Virus record (IMG/VR): IMGVR_UViG_3300040802_000030 | Location: 1-61,385 of that record | Source of the DNA: a virus | Reading direction: 5' to 3' (one strand) | DNA: 61,385 nucleotides | In this document: piece by piece, positions 26,156-35,173 of the stretch | How positions within the stretch are numbered: position 1 is the stretch's first letter | Layout: every line of letters begins with the position of its first letter | Program-made: the position numbers and the translations under genes | Notes under the pieces: model-generated | The model's input: the letters and a program-made list of their open reading frames with translations, nothing else | Databases searched by the model: none | What the model was told of the DNA's origin: nothing

Positions 26156-26942
26156 TGTTTTATATTTAACTACCAAATGTAATATGTCATGTGACTATTG
26201 TTATGAAAAAGCGAGTAGAGACAATCTACCAGAACAAATTGATGTATCAAAAGAAGATATTAATAAATTTTTAAAAGAAATATCAGAAAGAGAGAAAAAT
26301 CAAATATCCACCATCGTCTTAATGGGAGGTGAGGTATTTCTCAAACCTAATTTATTAAAATATGTATTTGATAAAATGAGTAATATGAATCATAAGTGGG
26401 GATCATCAATTACTACAAATGCAACATTATTTAATAATGGTGAGTTAATAAACGACTTATATTTTAATAAGAGTAAAAATGTAAGTTTAACTATTGAAAT
26501 AAGTTATGATTGTAGCGGTCATGATAGAAGAACATTTAGAAATGGTCGTTTCACAAAAAAAGTAGTTGAAAATTCACTTGATTTACTTGTAAAAAGTAAC
26601 ATACCCTTTAAAATTAGTTATACACTACATAAAGATAACTATAATAATTTTGTACATGATATGATTTACATATGTGAACGATGGGGTAGTCATCTTTTAA
26701 ATATAAAAGTATCACCATTTTTTAGTGAATTAAATGAATATTTTGGTGAAAATTCATTGGAGAAAATTGGTATTCTGGCCAATGCTATAGGAAAAAGATA
26801 TAAGATATATATTTGTGATTTCAATTGTAGTGTGTGTAAAAAATGTGATAGGTCAAATTTTATTGGTAATTCTTATTTATCACCTAATAAGAGTATAATA
26901 TATGAAGAAAGTGAAACACAAAAATTATTTGATAAGTGGTAA
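26133..26942 (+). CDS. Radical SAM protein
   Basis: 269 residues. CNMSCDYCY (Cys16, Cys20, Cys23) is the catalytic cluster motif, and LMGGEVFL is a variant GGE motif with Val for Pro. A Cys pair near residue 230 (CDFNCSVCKKC) suggests an auxiliary cluster. The start lies inside the gp55 gene, so translation is coupled to the late sigma factor. The substrate is unknown; the neighbouring genes are more radical SAM and GT-like proteins. Confidence 0.75.
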   Translation: MMRTSRVNVLYLTTKCNMSCDYCYEKASRDNLPEQIDVSKEDINKFLKEISEREKNQISTIVLMGGEVFLKPNLLKYVFDKMSNMNHKWGSSITTNATLFNNGELINDLYFNKSKNVSLTIEISYDCSGHDRRTFRNGRFTKKVVENSLDLLVKSNIPFKISYTLHKDNYNNFVHDMIYICERWGSHLLNIKVSPFFSELNEYFGENSLEKIGILANAIGKRYKIYICDFNCSVCKKCDRSNFIGNSYLSPNKSIIYEESETQKLFDKW

Positions 26943-26944
26943 AA

Positions 26945-28015
26945 ATGATAAAAGTAGAAACAAAATCAAAGGTTATTGGACGTCCACAATATTCTAAAAA
27001 CATAGTAAAATCAAAACCACAATTAGTTGCTTTTGGTGATATTGATATGTTTAATAGTGGTAATGTGAAATTATTATGGACACCCACAGAGGTTTGTAAT
27101 TTTAATTGTTCTTATTGTGGTTATAAAAGAATAAAAAATCCACACCATTCAACAAATGGTGATATAAAAAGATCAATTAAATTTATGGAAAGAATACAAG
27201 ATGTAAAAATCATAAAGAAATTATTTATCATTGCTGCTGAACCAACATTGGTAAAAAATTTAGACTTGATAATAGGTACTATAAAACCTTTATTGATAAA
27301 TTGTGATATTATAACATTATATTCTAATATGAGCGCAAGTATAGACTTGTATAGAAAAATAATGGATTTGTTTATTGATGGTAGTATGATGTTTTCATTG
27401 TTTCCATCATTTCATAAAAAAGACATAGATGTAGATGTTTTTATGGGTAAATTATGGACTCTCAAAGAAGAATATAGTAATTACAGTAACATATCTCTTG
27501 ACAGTATTAGTTTTATGGTTGAAGATGAAACTTATCATGAAAGAGCAAAAGAGGTTTATGAGAAATATCCCGGTCTTAGATTTCACCTATTTCCTATAAG
27601 AGAAAAGGGTGATATAATTAAGATAGAACAACAATTTTATCAAGAACCATATAAAACAAAGAATAATATAGTAAAAATTTATAAAGATGGTAGTGAATAT
27701 TTCTATACTAAATTTTTGAATAATGAATTACCATTAGTACCTGAATTTAAAAATTTTATATGTCAATCATGGGATAATTTGTTATATCTTGATGCAAAAG
27801 GATATTTAAGATATTGTACTTTAACAAATCCTCAATGGGATATGAATATAAAAGACTTAGAAGAAACTATTCAAAAATTGAGAAATAAAAAAAGACAAGT
27901 TTGTAATGTATCTCAATGTTTTTGTGATTGGGATGTTCCAAAATATAAGATATCTGAATACAATAAGATAAAGTCATGGACAAAAAAAGACATATTACAA
28001 CTGAAAATGTTGTAA
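26945..28015 (+). CDS. Radical SAM protein with altered GGE motif
   Basis: 356 residues from ATG 26945, 2 bases after the previous stop. CNFNCSYCGY (Cys51, Cys55, Cys58) is intact. The expected GGEP is replaced by IIAAEPTLV, losing both glycines. C-terminal Cys (FICQSW, RYCTL, VCNVSQCFC) may bind an auxiliary cluster. An N-terminal 45-residue extension precedes the barrel. The altered SAM-binding loop may mean a specialised or weakened enzyme. The last 40 bases overlap the next gene. Confidence 0.75.
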   Translation: MIKVETKSKVIGRPQYSKNIVKSKPQLVAFGDIDMFNSGNVKLLWTPTEVCNFNCSYCGYKRIKNPHHSTNGDIKRSIKFMERIQDVKIIKKLFIIAAEPTLVKNLDLIIGTIKPLLINCDIITLYSNMSASIDLYRKIMDLFIDGSMMFSLFPSFHKKDIDVDVFMGKLWTLKEEYSNYSNISLDSISFMVEDETYHERAKEVYEKYPGLRFHLFPIREKGDIIKIEQQFYQEPYKTKNNIVKIYKDGSEYFYTKFLNNELPLVPEFKNFICQSWDNLLYLDAKGYLRYCTLTNPQWDMNIKDLEETIQKLRNKKRQVCNVSQCFCDWDVPKYKISEYNKIKSWTKKDILQLKML

Positions 28016-28800
28016 TATTTTACAATTGGTTTAATGGTATAAATGGTGCGTTGATAGATGCTTTTGAATATTATATATCAATATTAGAAAAAGTACCTGT
28101 TAAATTTCTATTGATAAATCGTATAGATAGAAAACTTGATAATATATTACACATGTTTGAAAATAGATATGATTTAGATGATCTGAAATGGAAAGAAAAT
28201 ATAATAACAACAACACTTCCTAAACTCATTCATCTTAATTTTAAGAACTCTTTAGTTGTTGACTACTCAACCATCAACAAGACAAAGGGTCTTTTAAGGT
28301 CAGAAAAGATAATTGTAATATCTGACTTTCATACAGATAAAAAAGAGTTTATGTATGATAAAGAAAAACAGAATGTTATATACTATGGTGAAATGCCATT
28401 TGTTTATAATGATGTTCCATATAGAATGAAATTTTTATTTGATAGATTCAAAGAGTTGAGATATGTGAAAGATAGAATATATATCAATAGTCCATTCAAT
28501 AAAGATATTAGTTTTGTAAATAAATTGAATCTGGATAAAGAAGTTATATTTAAGTCAACATCACATTTAGATAATTTATTTGAACAGTTTAATACCTATA
28601 TATACTATCACGCAAATAAATGGTTTGACCCACATCCAAGACTGTTTCACGAATGTTATTTTTATGGTAAGAACATTCAATATATCAATGATTACGGTGT
28701 GTTAGATGGTGGTTATTATAGATATGTTGATTTGAAAAAAACGGGTTTAAATAATAGATATTTGAATGAAAATGATGAAATAGTGAAAGAGTTTCTATGA
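27976..28800 (+). CDS. GT-B-like protein, paralog C
   Basis: 274 residues. It shares with the protein at 32029 the elements ENRYDLDDLKW/EDRYNLDNIDY, LFEQFNTYIYYHANKWFDPHP, HECYFYGKNIQYIND and a terminal acidic NDEIVKEFL. This pattern fits the C-terminal lobe of a GT-B glycosyltransferase. No other in-frame start was found, so the 40-base overlap with the radical SAM gene appears real. Likely a cytoplasmic sugar transferase (inference). Confidence 0.5.
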   Translation: MDKKRHITTENVVIFYNWFNGINGALIDAFEYYISILEKVPVKFLLINRIDRKLDNILHMFENRYDLDDLKWKENIITTTLPKLIHLNFKNSLVVDYSTINKTKGLLRSEKIIVISDFHTDKKEFMYDKEKQNVIYYGEMPFVYNDVPYRMKFLFDRFKELRYVKDRIYINSPFNKDISFVNKLNLDKEVIFKSTSHLDNLFEQFNTYIYYHANKWFDPHPRLFHECYFYGKNIQYINDYGVLDGGYYRYVDLKKTGLNNRYLNENDEIVKEFL

Positions 28801-29357
28801 AAAAAATATTAATGATACATGATGTTAATGAAGATATACTAAAACTACCGCTGGACCAATACATCTTAACTTTTGATGATGGTTTATATAGTCAATTTTA
28901 TTATTGGCCTCTTATAAGGGAGATTAATACAGAGAAAATCTTTTTTATAACTTGTTCATATGTATCTGATTATAGTATGGAAAGACCTGTTTTTAATGGT
29001 AAATATTATAGATTTATGGATTGTATCAATGCTAGACAAGATTTTGAAAAGTCTGGTGATAGGTCACAATATATGTCTTTATGTGAGATATATAAGATAT
29101 ACTCAGAGGGTGGAATCATAGGTGGTCATAGTTATTTTCATAAGAAATATGAAAAGGGTATCATATTGGATTTATTAGAATTTAAGTATGATACCGAAAG
29201 AATGATAAAATGGTTTGATGAGTTATTAAAGATAAAACCCACTCATTATTGCTTCCCATTTAATAAAGAGAAATTATTAATGAGAGAAATATTAAGAAGA
29301 TATGGTTTCACCAATTTCTATGGCAATGAAAGAGTACCAGTGGAGGCTCTATTATGA
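28797..29357 (+). CDS. Polysaccharide deacetylase-like protein (NodB/CE4 type)
   Basis: 186 residues. The three NodB motifs appear in order: TFDDG (metal and catalytic Asp), GGHSYFH (HxxxH metal site) and a C-terminal CFPFN in place of RxP-type motif 3. It is short for the family and has no signal peptide, so it probably acts in the cytoplasm on a sugar-linked substrate, not on peptidoglycan. It is flanked by a GT-like and a radical SAM gene with 4-base overlaps on both sides, which supports a glycan step in the pathway. Confidence 0.7.
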   Translation: MKKILMIHDVNEDILKLPLDQYILTFDDGLYSQFYYWPLIREINTEKIFFITCSYVSDYSMERPVFNGKYYRFMDCINARQDFEKSGDRSQYMSLCEIYKIYSEGGIIGGHSYFHKKYEKGIILDLLEFKYDTERMIKWFDELLKIKPTHYCFPFNKEKLLMREILRRYGFTNFYGNERVPVEALL

Positions 29358-30172
29358 ATTATCTAACATTATTTTTAACTGAACAATGCAATAGAAAATG
29401 TGAATATTGTGACATAAGTAAAATTGAAAACAAGAAAAAACCTAATAAACCTACCGTCAGAAAATTCATACCACTAATAAAAAAATCTTCTTGGTCAAAT
29501 ATAGTATTAACGGGTGGGGAGGTTTCTTTAATTGACCCATTACTATTAGATTTCATAATGACTGAGTTAAAAGATAAGATACTCAAAATCAACACAAATG
29601 GTTTGTGGTTTAAATTTGGTCATTTCAAAAAATATTATGAAATAACCGACTACATTCAATATCATCCCATATCTGAAATAAATGAACATTTTGAACCTAT
29701 AATTGATAAAAAAATAACTTATTACTTTCCAATACACAAGAAGAATATTGATTATCTTGATGATTTTTTGAATAGAAATAGAAATTTAGTAATAAGATTA
29801 GCACCTTATGATATGAAATATTTGAATAATAAGTATTTGTTAAGTGTTGGTGATTTTACTGAAATAAGTAGAATCATAGGAAAATATGGTAACATAACAA
29901 CCGATACAAAGAAAATGTTTGATTTTCTTTCAAGAAATAATGATTTAACTTTGTTAAAGAAAATGTGTTTCTATCCATCAATAGATTTTGTTAATTGTAG
30001 GATTAACAAATGTATAAAAAGTCATTCACTATCTACTTGGATACCACTAACTGAAGAAAATTTTAACAATATGGAACAGTTAAAATATATTAAAGATAGT
30101 ATGTGTGATTATTGTCATATGTTTGTAAGAGATTTTGAAACAATAATAAGGAAATTAGTATGTTCGGATTAG
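29354..30172 (+). CDS. Radical SAM protein
   Basis: 272 residues. CNRKCEYCD (Cys12, Cys16, Cys19) lies almost at the N-terminus, and VLTGGEVSL follows. The C-terminal part has paired Cys (KMCFYP, NCRINKC, MCDYC) that could bind an auxiliary Fe-S cluster. It resembles the next gene in size and order and is probably a tandem duplicate. It overlaps both neighbours. Confidence 0.75.
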   Translation: MNYLTLFLTEQCNRKCEYCDISKIENKKKPNKPTVRKFIPLIKKSSWSNIVLTGGEVSLIDPLLLDFIMTELKDKILKINTNGLWFKFGHFKKYYEITDYIQYHPISEINEHFEPIIDKKITYYFPIHKKNIDYLDDFLNRNRNLVIRLAPYDMKYLNNKYLLSVGDFTEISRIIGKYGNITTDTKKMFDFLSRNNDLTLLKKMCFYPSIDFVNCRINKCIKSHSLSTWIPLTEENFNNMEQLKYIKDSMCDYCHMFVRDFETIIRKLVCSD

Positions 30173-31053
30173 AGAATAAGTTATCTGCTGTTAGATTTTC
30201 ATTGTTTATAACCGAGTTGTGTAATTTAAAATGTGAGTATTGTGATATACCACTACAAAAAGAACATTTTGATTGTAATGCAAAACTATTATTAAAATAT
30301 CTACCAATTATTGATACATATGATTTTGATTGTTATACTCTTACTGGTGGTGAACCAGGACTTTCATCCTGTATTCCAGAAGTATTTGACATTGTAACAA
30401 AACCTGTAAAAGTCAATACTAACGGAGTGTTCTTTGAAAGAGGATTTTTCGAAAAATATTATGATAAAATTCAAGAGGTTGGATACCATCTTTTGAAGCA
30501 TCCTGGCGAAGTCGTTCCAGATTCGTCGTTATTGAGAGATAAAAAAATAGTGTTATACATACCCTTCGATAATTATAATTGGTTTTTGATACCTAAAATG
30601 GTTGAAGATAATCCTGATATAATGTTCAATTTTATACCTTATATTAGAAAGATAGAAGGTGATAGTCACGATAAAACAGTATCACTTGACAATATGAGAA
30701 AGTTATACAAATCAATATATCACTTCAAAAATACTCAATCAAAAAGTTTATCAATATTAATGAATAAATTAAATCAATCCAATTTAGAATCCCATAGAAA
30801 ATTTTGTATGAACTCAAATACTCGTTATTTGTTTGACTTCACAAGAGGAAAAATATATAGGTGTGCTAAAAGCCGTATACATAATAAAAGTGTAGAAATG
30901 AATGATGAGAATATTGATAAAATTAAGACATTTACATTATTCGAGAATGATGATATTATGGACGAGGCTTGTAAAGATTGTTACTATTTTACATTCTTTT
31001 TAAGATATGCAATGAGAAATAGTATATTAAAGAATAAGAGGAATTATAGTTGA
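30160..31053 (+). CDS. Radical SAM protein
   Basis: 297 residues. CNLKCEYCD (Cys21, Cys25, Cys28), LTGGEPGL and the following VNTNGVFF are well preserved. C-terminal Cys (KFCMNS, YRCAKS, ACKDCYY) suggest a SPASM-like extension. The CEYCDI-type motif and the KVNTNG strand match the upstream paralog. Start codon ATG lies inside the previous gene. Substrate unknown. Confidence 0.75.
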   Translation: MFGLENKLSAVRFSLFITELCNLKCEYCDIPLQKEHFDCNAKLLLKYLPIIDTYDFDCYTLTGGEPGLSSCIPEVFDIVTKPVKVNTNGVFFERGFFEKYYDKIQEVGYHLLKHPGEVVPDSSLLRDKKIVLYIPFDNYNWFLIPKMVEDNPDIMFNFIPYIRKIEGDSHDKTVSLDNMRKLYKSIYHFKNTQSKSLSILMNKLNQSNLESHRKFCMNSNTRYLFDFTRGKIYRCAKSRIHNKSVEMNDENIDKIKTFTLFENDDIMDEACKDCYYFTFFLRYAMRNSILKNKRNYS

Positions 31054-32039
31054 ATATAATTTTCAGTGGTTCATTTCATAATTATGTTTATGATGATACT
31101 CTATTTGTATCATGGAACTTGATAGAAGATTGTAATTTTAACTGTTACTATTGTGGAACCAAACAAGGTAGAAGTTATGGTAAGGATAACTATAAGAAAT
31201 TATTGAATGAAGAATTGATATCAAATGTAATAGATTTAATATCTTCAAAAATAAATTATGAAAAAATTGATTTTACTATATCAGGTGGTGAACCAAGTAT
31301 AATAGAAGAACATCTTTTTGAATTTTTACTAAATGAGATAAAAGATAAATTAAGTTCTTTCAAAACAACCATTAGATATATGACTAATTTATCTAATGAA
31401 ATTTCATATTATAAAAAGTTATGGAATATACTTGATAACTCAAGAATATTATTTTCACCAACAATACATTATCAAAGTAATATTGATAAATTTGAAAGTA
31501 AAATAAAGAAATTGTCATATGAACCAATTATAATTGATATAAGAGTTCCTATTATAGCAAAAAGTATTAGAATGTCTATACATAGATATGAGAAATTAAA
31601 GAAAATGATAAGTGAAAATATTTTTGTTATTCCAAAGTATATTATGGAATTTGAAAATAAGATAAACAAAAATACTTATGATTGGATAGTTAGAGAGAAT
31701 GAAGATATAGTTTATAAACAACCACTTGATTTATCTTTTGATACATTAATACTTGATGATAATGATAATGTTATTTGGAAAAAACAAAATAGAGATATAT
31801 TCAGTAATTATTATAAAAAAGGAATAAAATGGATATGTTATTTAAAATCTAATATCTTTATTGATTATAAAGGTTTATCTTGGAAGTGTATAAATGACTC
31901 AAATGCTGGTAATATAATAGATAATGATATAGTAGTTTGTGAGTATCCAGTATGTTCTTGTGGTCATCAAATACCAAAGATAAATTTGAAGTATAAGAAA
32001 AGAGTTGAAAAGATAAAGGAAAGTTTTAATGAAAGTTGA
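31050..32039 (+). CDS. Radical SAM protein (TTG start)
   Basis: 329 residues. The start is TTG 31050 overlapping the previous stop (TTGA), with AGAGGA 8 bases upstream; no better ATG lies before the cluster motif. CNFNCYYCG (Cys28, Cys32, Cys35) and ISGGEPSI are intact. C-terminal Cys (WICYL, KCIND, CEYPVCSCG) indicate an auxiliary cluster. It overlaps the next gene by 11 bases. Confidence 0.75.
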   Translation: MNIIFSGSFHNYVYDDTLFVSWNLIEDCNFNCYYCGTKQGRSYGKDNYKKLLNEELISNVIDLISSKINYEKIDFTISGGEPSIIEEHLFEFLLNEIKDKLSSFKTTIRYMTNLSNEISYYKKLWNILDNSRILFSPTIHYQSNIDKFESKIKKLSYEPIIIDIRVPIIAKSIRMSIHRYEKLKKMISENIFVIPKYIMEFENKINKNTYDWIVRENEDIVYKQPLDLSFDTLILDDNDNVIWKKQNRDIFSNYYKKGIKWICYLKSNIFIDYKGLSWKCINDSNAGNIIDNDIVVCEYPVCSCGHQIPKINLKYKKRVEKIKESFNES

Positions 32040-32889
32040 TATACTACATCATGTAAGTAAATTTCATCCGTTAAATGGTAATATATTTTATCATTTTGAA
32101 AATTTTATCTTTCTTCTTCAAAGAGGTATTGATGTTAGATTGGTATTCACACCTGATTATGATATTAGTGAAATTTTACCAGTAATGGAAGATAGATACA
32201 ATTTAGATAACATTGATTATAAAAGTAGAATATATACAGATGGTATAGTAAAAGCACCTAATCTAATAACAAATACAAAAGTACTATTAGATTTATGTGG
32301 TAATATAAGGTCAGAGAATATACATTTGGTAAATACCTGGGCATCTATCTTTTATAAAGATGAAATAAAGTTATATAAGAAAAGAAACATAAGAAACATT
32401 ATTGAATATAATGAATGTCCTGAGATTGGTAGAGTAAATTACATAAGACCAATATATTTTGACTTGTTAAGAAAACCTAAACAAGTAGAAAAAGCAACAT
32501 TTTTACATTTATCAGGTGTGAGACATATTGATACCAGAGAGTATATAAAATATGTATTTCCCATAGTAGGAAAAGAAAAGGTTATAATATCATATCCCAA
32601 GTCTCAAGAAGAAGAATTTTATTTCTTAGGTTTATCTAACATTGAATCTTATGTGGGACATGTGCCAAATTTATTTGAGAAATTTGATGCTTATTTTTAT
32701 ATACTACTGAGAGGTAGAGATTATAGTCCAAGAATGTTAGTTGAATCTGCTTATATGGGTAAGAAGATAATTTACATTAACAAAATGGATAATGAGTCAA
32801 GTAAAAGTAGATATAAAGATTGTTTAGAGGGTAATTTTAAAAAGTATGAAATGAATGAAAATGATATATTGTTAAGGAATTTTCTATGA
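32029..32889 (+). CDS. GT-B-like protein, paralog D
   Basis: 286 residues. DILHHVSKFHPLNGNIFYHF looks like the N-terminal Rossmann strand and loop of a GT-B enzyme. LFEKFDAYFYILLRG, YSPRMLVESAYMGKKIIYIN and the acidic end NENDILLRNFL match paralog C at 27976. The Glu in LVESAYMG is where GT4 enzymes have their conserved E. Likely a glycosyltransferase; donor unknown. Confidence 0.5.
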   Translation: MKVDILHHVSKFHPLNGNIFYHFENFIFLLQRGIDVRLVFTPDYDISEILPVMEDRYNLDNIDYKSRIYTDGIVKAPNLITNTKVLLDLCGNIRSENIHLVNTWASIFYKDEIKLYKKRNIRNIIEYNECPEIGRVNYIRPIYFDLLRKPKQVEKATFLHLSGVRHIDTREYIKYVFPIVGKEKVIISYPKSQEEEFYFLGLSNIESYVGHVPNLFEKFDAYFYILLRGRDYSPRMLVESAYMGKKIIYINKMDNESSKSRYKDCLEGNFKKYEMNENDILLRNFL

Positions 32890-33803
32890 TTAAAAATGTA
32901 ATAGGAGAAGATGTAAATCCCTATATAATATGGGAAATAATAACAAAATGTAATTTTAGATGTGGATATTGTTCATTTGAACAAAAAGATGGGTATAGTT
33001 ATTTAGATAGTATAAAGAGAGGTATTAATACAATAACATCATCGGTTGAATCACCAATAATTGATTTTACTGGTGGTGAACCATCATTACACCCAAGTTT
33101 TTGTAATATTTTAAAATACGCGACAGAAAAGAGTAATTCAGATGTTTATGTAACTACAAATGCAACACTAGATTTAAAAGTTCTAAGTGATATATTAAAA
33201 TCAATACCATATATCAATAGACAAAAATTAGGTTTCTATCTAACATATCATCATAAACAAACAAAATTGTATCAATATACAAAATATGCTGAAATATTAA
33301 ATGATTATGGTGTTAGAGTTTTTGTAAAATTTCTTTGTGATCCAAATGATTTTGATGGTATAAAAGATGTTTATGAAAAATACATATCAGACATAAAATA
33401 TGATAAATTCTTTATGAAATATAGATGGGATCACCATAAAGAAAAAGTTTATAGTGATGAGTATTATAAGTGGATACTTGATAATTCAAAGTCAAATGAT
33501 ATATATTTTAATGTTGAATTTGAGGATGGAACACATAAGAAATATTACTATGATACGTTAGTATATGATGATTTAAATAACTTCAAGGGAATGTATTGTA
33601 ATTGTATTAAATTACTATATATTGATGTAATAGGTAGAATTTATCCAAGTTGTTTAAAACATTCATTAAAATCACCTATTGGTAATCTTTACTCTTTGAA
33701 AAATTTGAATAAGATTTATGAAAATAAAGATAAGAAAATCAAATGTATAAAAGAGGAATGTACTGAAATTATTAATAATCCAAATAAGTGGAGTGTTAAA
33801 TGA
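32886..33803 (+). CDS. Radical SAM protein
   Basis: 305 residues. CNFRCGYCS (Cys22, Cys26, Cys29), DFTGGEPSLHP and VTTNATL are canonical. Late Cys (MYCNCIKL, YPSCLKH, KCIKEEC) suggest a SPASM-type domain; YIDVIGRIYPSC is the strand usually preceding the auxiliary cluster Cys. It overlaps each neighbour by 4 bases. Confidence 0.8.
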   Translation: MIKNVIGEDVNPYIIWEIITKCNFRCGYCSFEQKDGYSYLDSIKRGINTITSSVESPIIDFTGGEPSLHPSFCNILKYATEKSNSDVYVTTNATLDLKVLSDILKSIPYINRQKLGFYLTYHHKQTKLYQYTKYAEILNDYGVRVFVKFLCDPNDFDGIKDVYEKYISDIKYDKFFMKYRWDHHKEKVYSDEYYKWILDNSKSNDIYFNVEFEDGTHKKYYYDTLVYDDLNNFKGMYCNCIKLLYIDVIGRIYPSCLKHSLKSPIGNLYSLKNLNKIYENKDKKIKCIKEECTEIINNPNKWSVK

Positions 33804-35101
33804 AATCAATATTTGTGGTAATGAGGTCAGAAGGTGATCCAGAAAATCCTTTAACGGCATTTTCTATAGCAAAAGCTATAATGAGAGATATTGACTTGGC
33901 AATGTTAAACTTTCCACGAGTTGAAGTAAAAGATGATTTTTTTATGAATAGGACTACATATACGGTGCCTTATGTATATGGTAAAACTATTGATGATGTT
34001 GTGGATATACAAGCAATTCAGCAATTATTTACTAATTTTGATAATATGGAAAAACTTACATATAAGTTAAACATACCAAAATTCAGAGATAATTTCATAA
34101 ATCGTCTTTATAAAGAAGCAGAAAGAATATCTCAATACGATATAGCATTTTTTTCTGTTTTCAGATTTCATTTACTATATCATTTACTATTAGCTGCAAT
34201 GATAAAAGATATTAATAAAAACATCAAAATTGTATTTGGTGGACCTCAAATAATACTATCAAAATTAACAAGAAATTTGTTACAAAAATGTACTTTTGTT
34301 GATACCACATTGATTGGTAATGTTGAGGATTGTTTACCGAGTTATTTAAAATTTTACCCAAATTTACCTAAAGTGATGATGGTAAAAAATAGTAATAATA
34401 TCAACAATATAATACCAGTTTACTATCCATTTACTAAGATTTTTGATAATACGGTCAATTTGTTTTCTAGTAGAAATTGTTCTATGTTATGTTCTTATTG
34501 TCCAAATGGGTCAAATATATTAAAATATCAAAAAGTGAAATTAGATATATTTAGTAGGTGGTTAGATATATATTCATCAAATAAGATATATCTAACTGAC
34601 CCTTTTATTAATTTAATAAGTAAGAGATTTCTTAAAATATTAGATATATTAAAAGAAACAAATTTTAAGGGTAAATATATTATGTGGACTGACCCTAAGA
34701 AATTAACATTTGAACAGGTTGATAAAATATGTGATTTAAAACCAAGAAAAATATGGTTAGCATATGATATAGTTGATGAAAAATTTTCAATAAAACATAA
34801 TAGGTTTGTTAATAAAATTACAGATGAAAAAATAAAAACTTTGACTGATAGTGGTATTAATACACTTGTTCCTTTTATTATTGGATTACCGGGTGAAACT
34901 AAGGATATTTTTAATAAAACATTGAAAAAAATTGAAATGTTAAAATTAACTTGTAATGGAAATTTATCAATTATTCTATGTTCTTATTTACATAATGTTG
35001 GTTCACCATTATTTCATAGTGACCCAAATTATTTAAATGGTGTACCGGAAGATGAAATGAAAAAAAGATTATCAATGGCATACAATATTATTGATAATTG
35101 A
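33800..35101 (+). CDS. B12-binding-type radical SAM protein
   Basis: 433 residues. The first 190 residues look like a cobalamin-binding Rossmann domain (IKIVFGGPQIIL, then LIGNVEDCLPSYL), as in class B radical SAM methyltransferases. The DxHxxG cobalamin loop is not seen. NCSMLCSYCPNG (Cys227, Cys231, Cys234) is the cluster motif. FIIGLPGETKDIF is typical of this class. Such enzymes often methylate unactivated carbons in peptides, lipids or sugars. It ends the long overlapping cluster, and a new promoter follows. Confidence 0.75.
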   Translation: MKSIFVVMRSEGDPENPLTAFSIAKAIMRDIDLAMLNFPRVEVKDDFFMNRTTYTVPYVYGKTIDDVVDIQAIQQLFTNFDNMEKLTYKLNIPKFRDNFINRLYKEAERISQYDIAFFSVFRFHLLYHLLLAAMIKDINKNIKIVFGGPQIILSKLTRNLLQKCTFVDTTLIGNVEDCLPSYLKFYPNLPKVMMVKNSNNINNIIPVYYPFTKIFDNTVNLFSSRNCSMLCSYCPNGSNILKYQKVKLDIFSRWLDIYSSNKIYLTDPFINLISKRFLKILDILKETNFKGKYIMWTDPKKLTFEQVDKICDLKPRKIWLAYDIVDEKFSIKHNRFVNKITDEKIKTLTDSGINTLVPFIIGLPGETKDIFNKTLKKIEMLKLTCNGNLSIILCSYLHNVGSPLFHSDPNYLNGVPEDEMKKRLSMAYNIIDN

Positions 35102-35103
35102 TG

Positions 35104-35132
35104 TTTACAAGTGTAGTTTTTTAGTGTATAAT
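35104..35132 (+). promoter_or_regulatory. Sigma70-like phage promoter before gp47
   Basis: TTTACA (35104-35109), 17-base spacer, TATAAT (35127-35132), 42 bases before the gp47-like gene. It separates the radical SAM cluster from recombination genes. Confidence 0.8.
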
Positions 35133-35173
35133 AAGTTATTGTTTAGTGAAATATTTAAAGGTAATTTGTTGAA

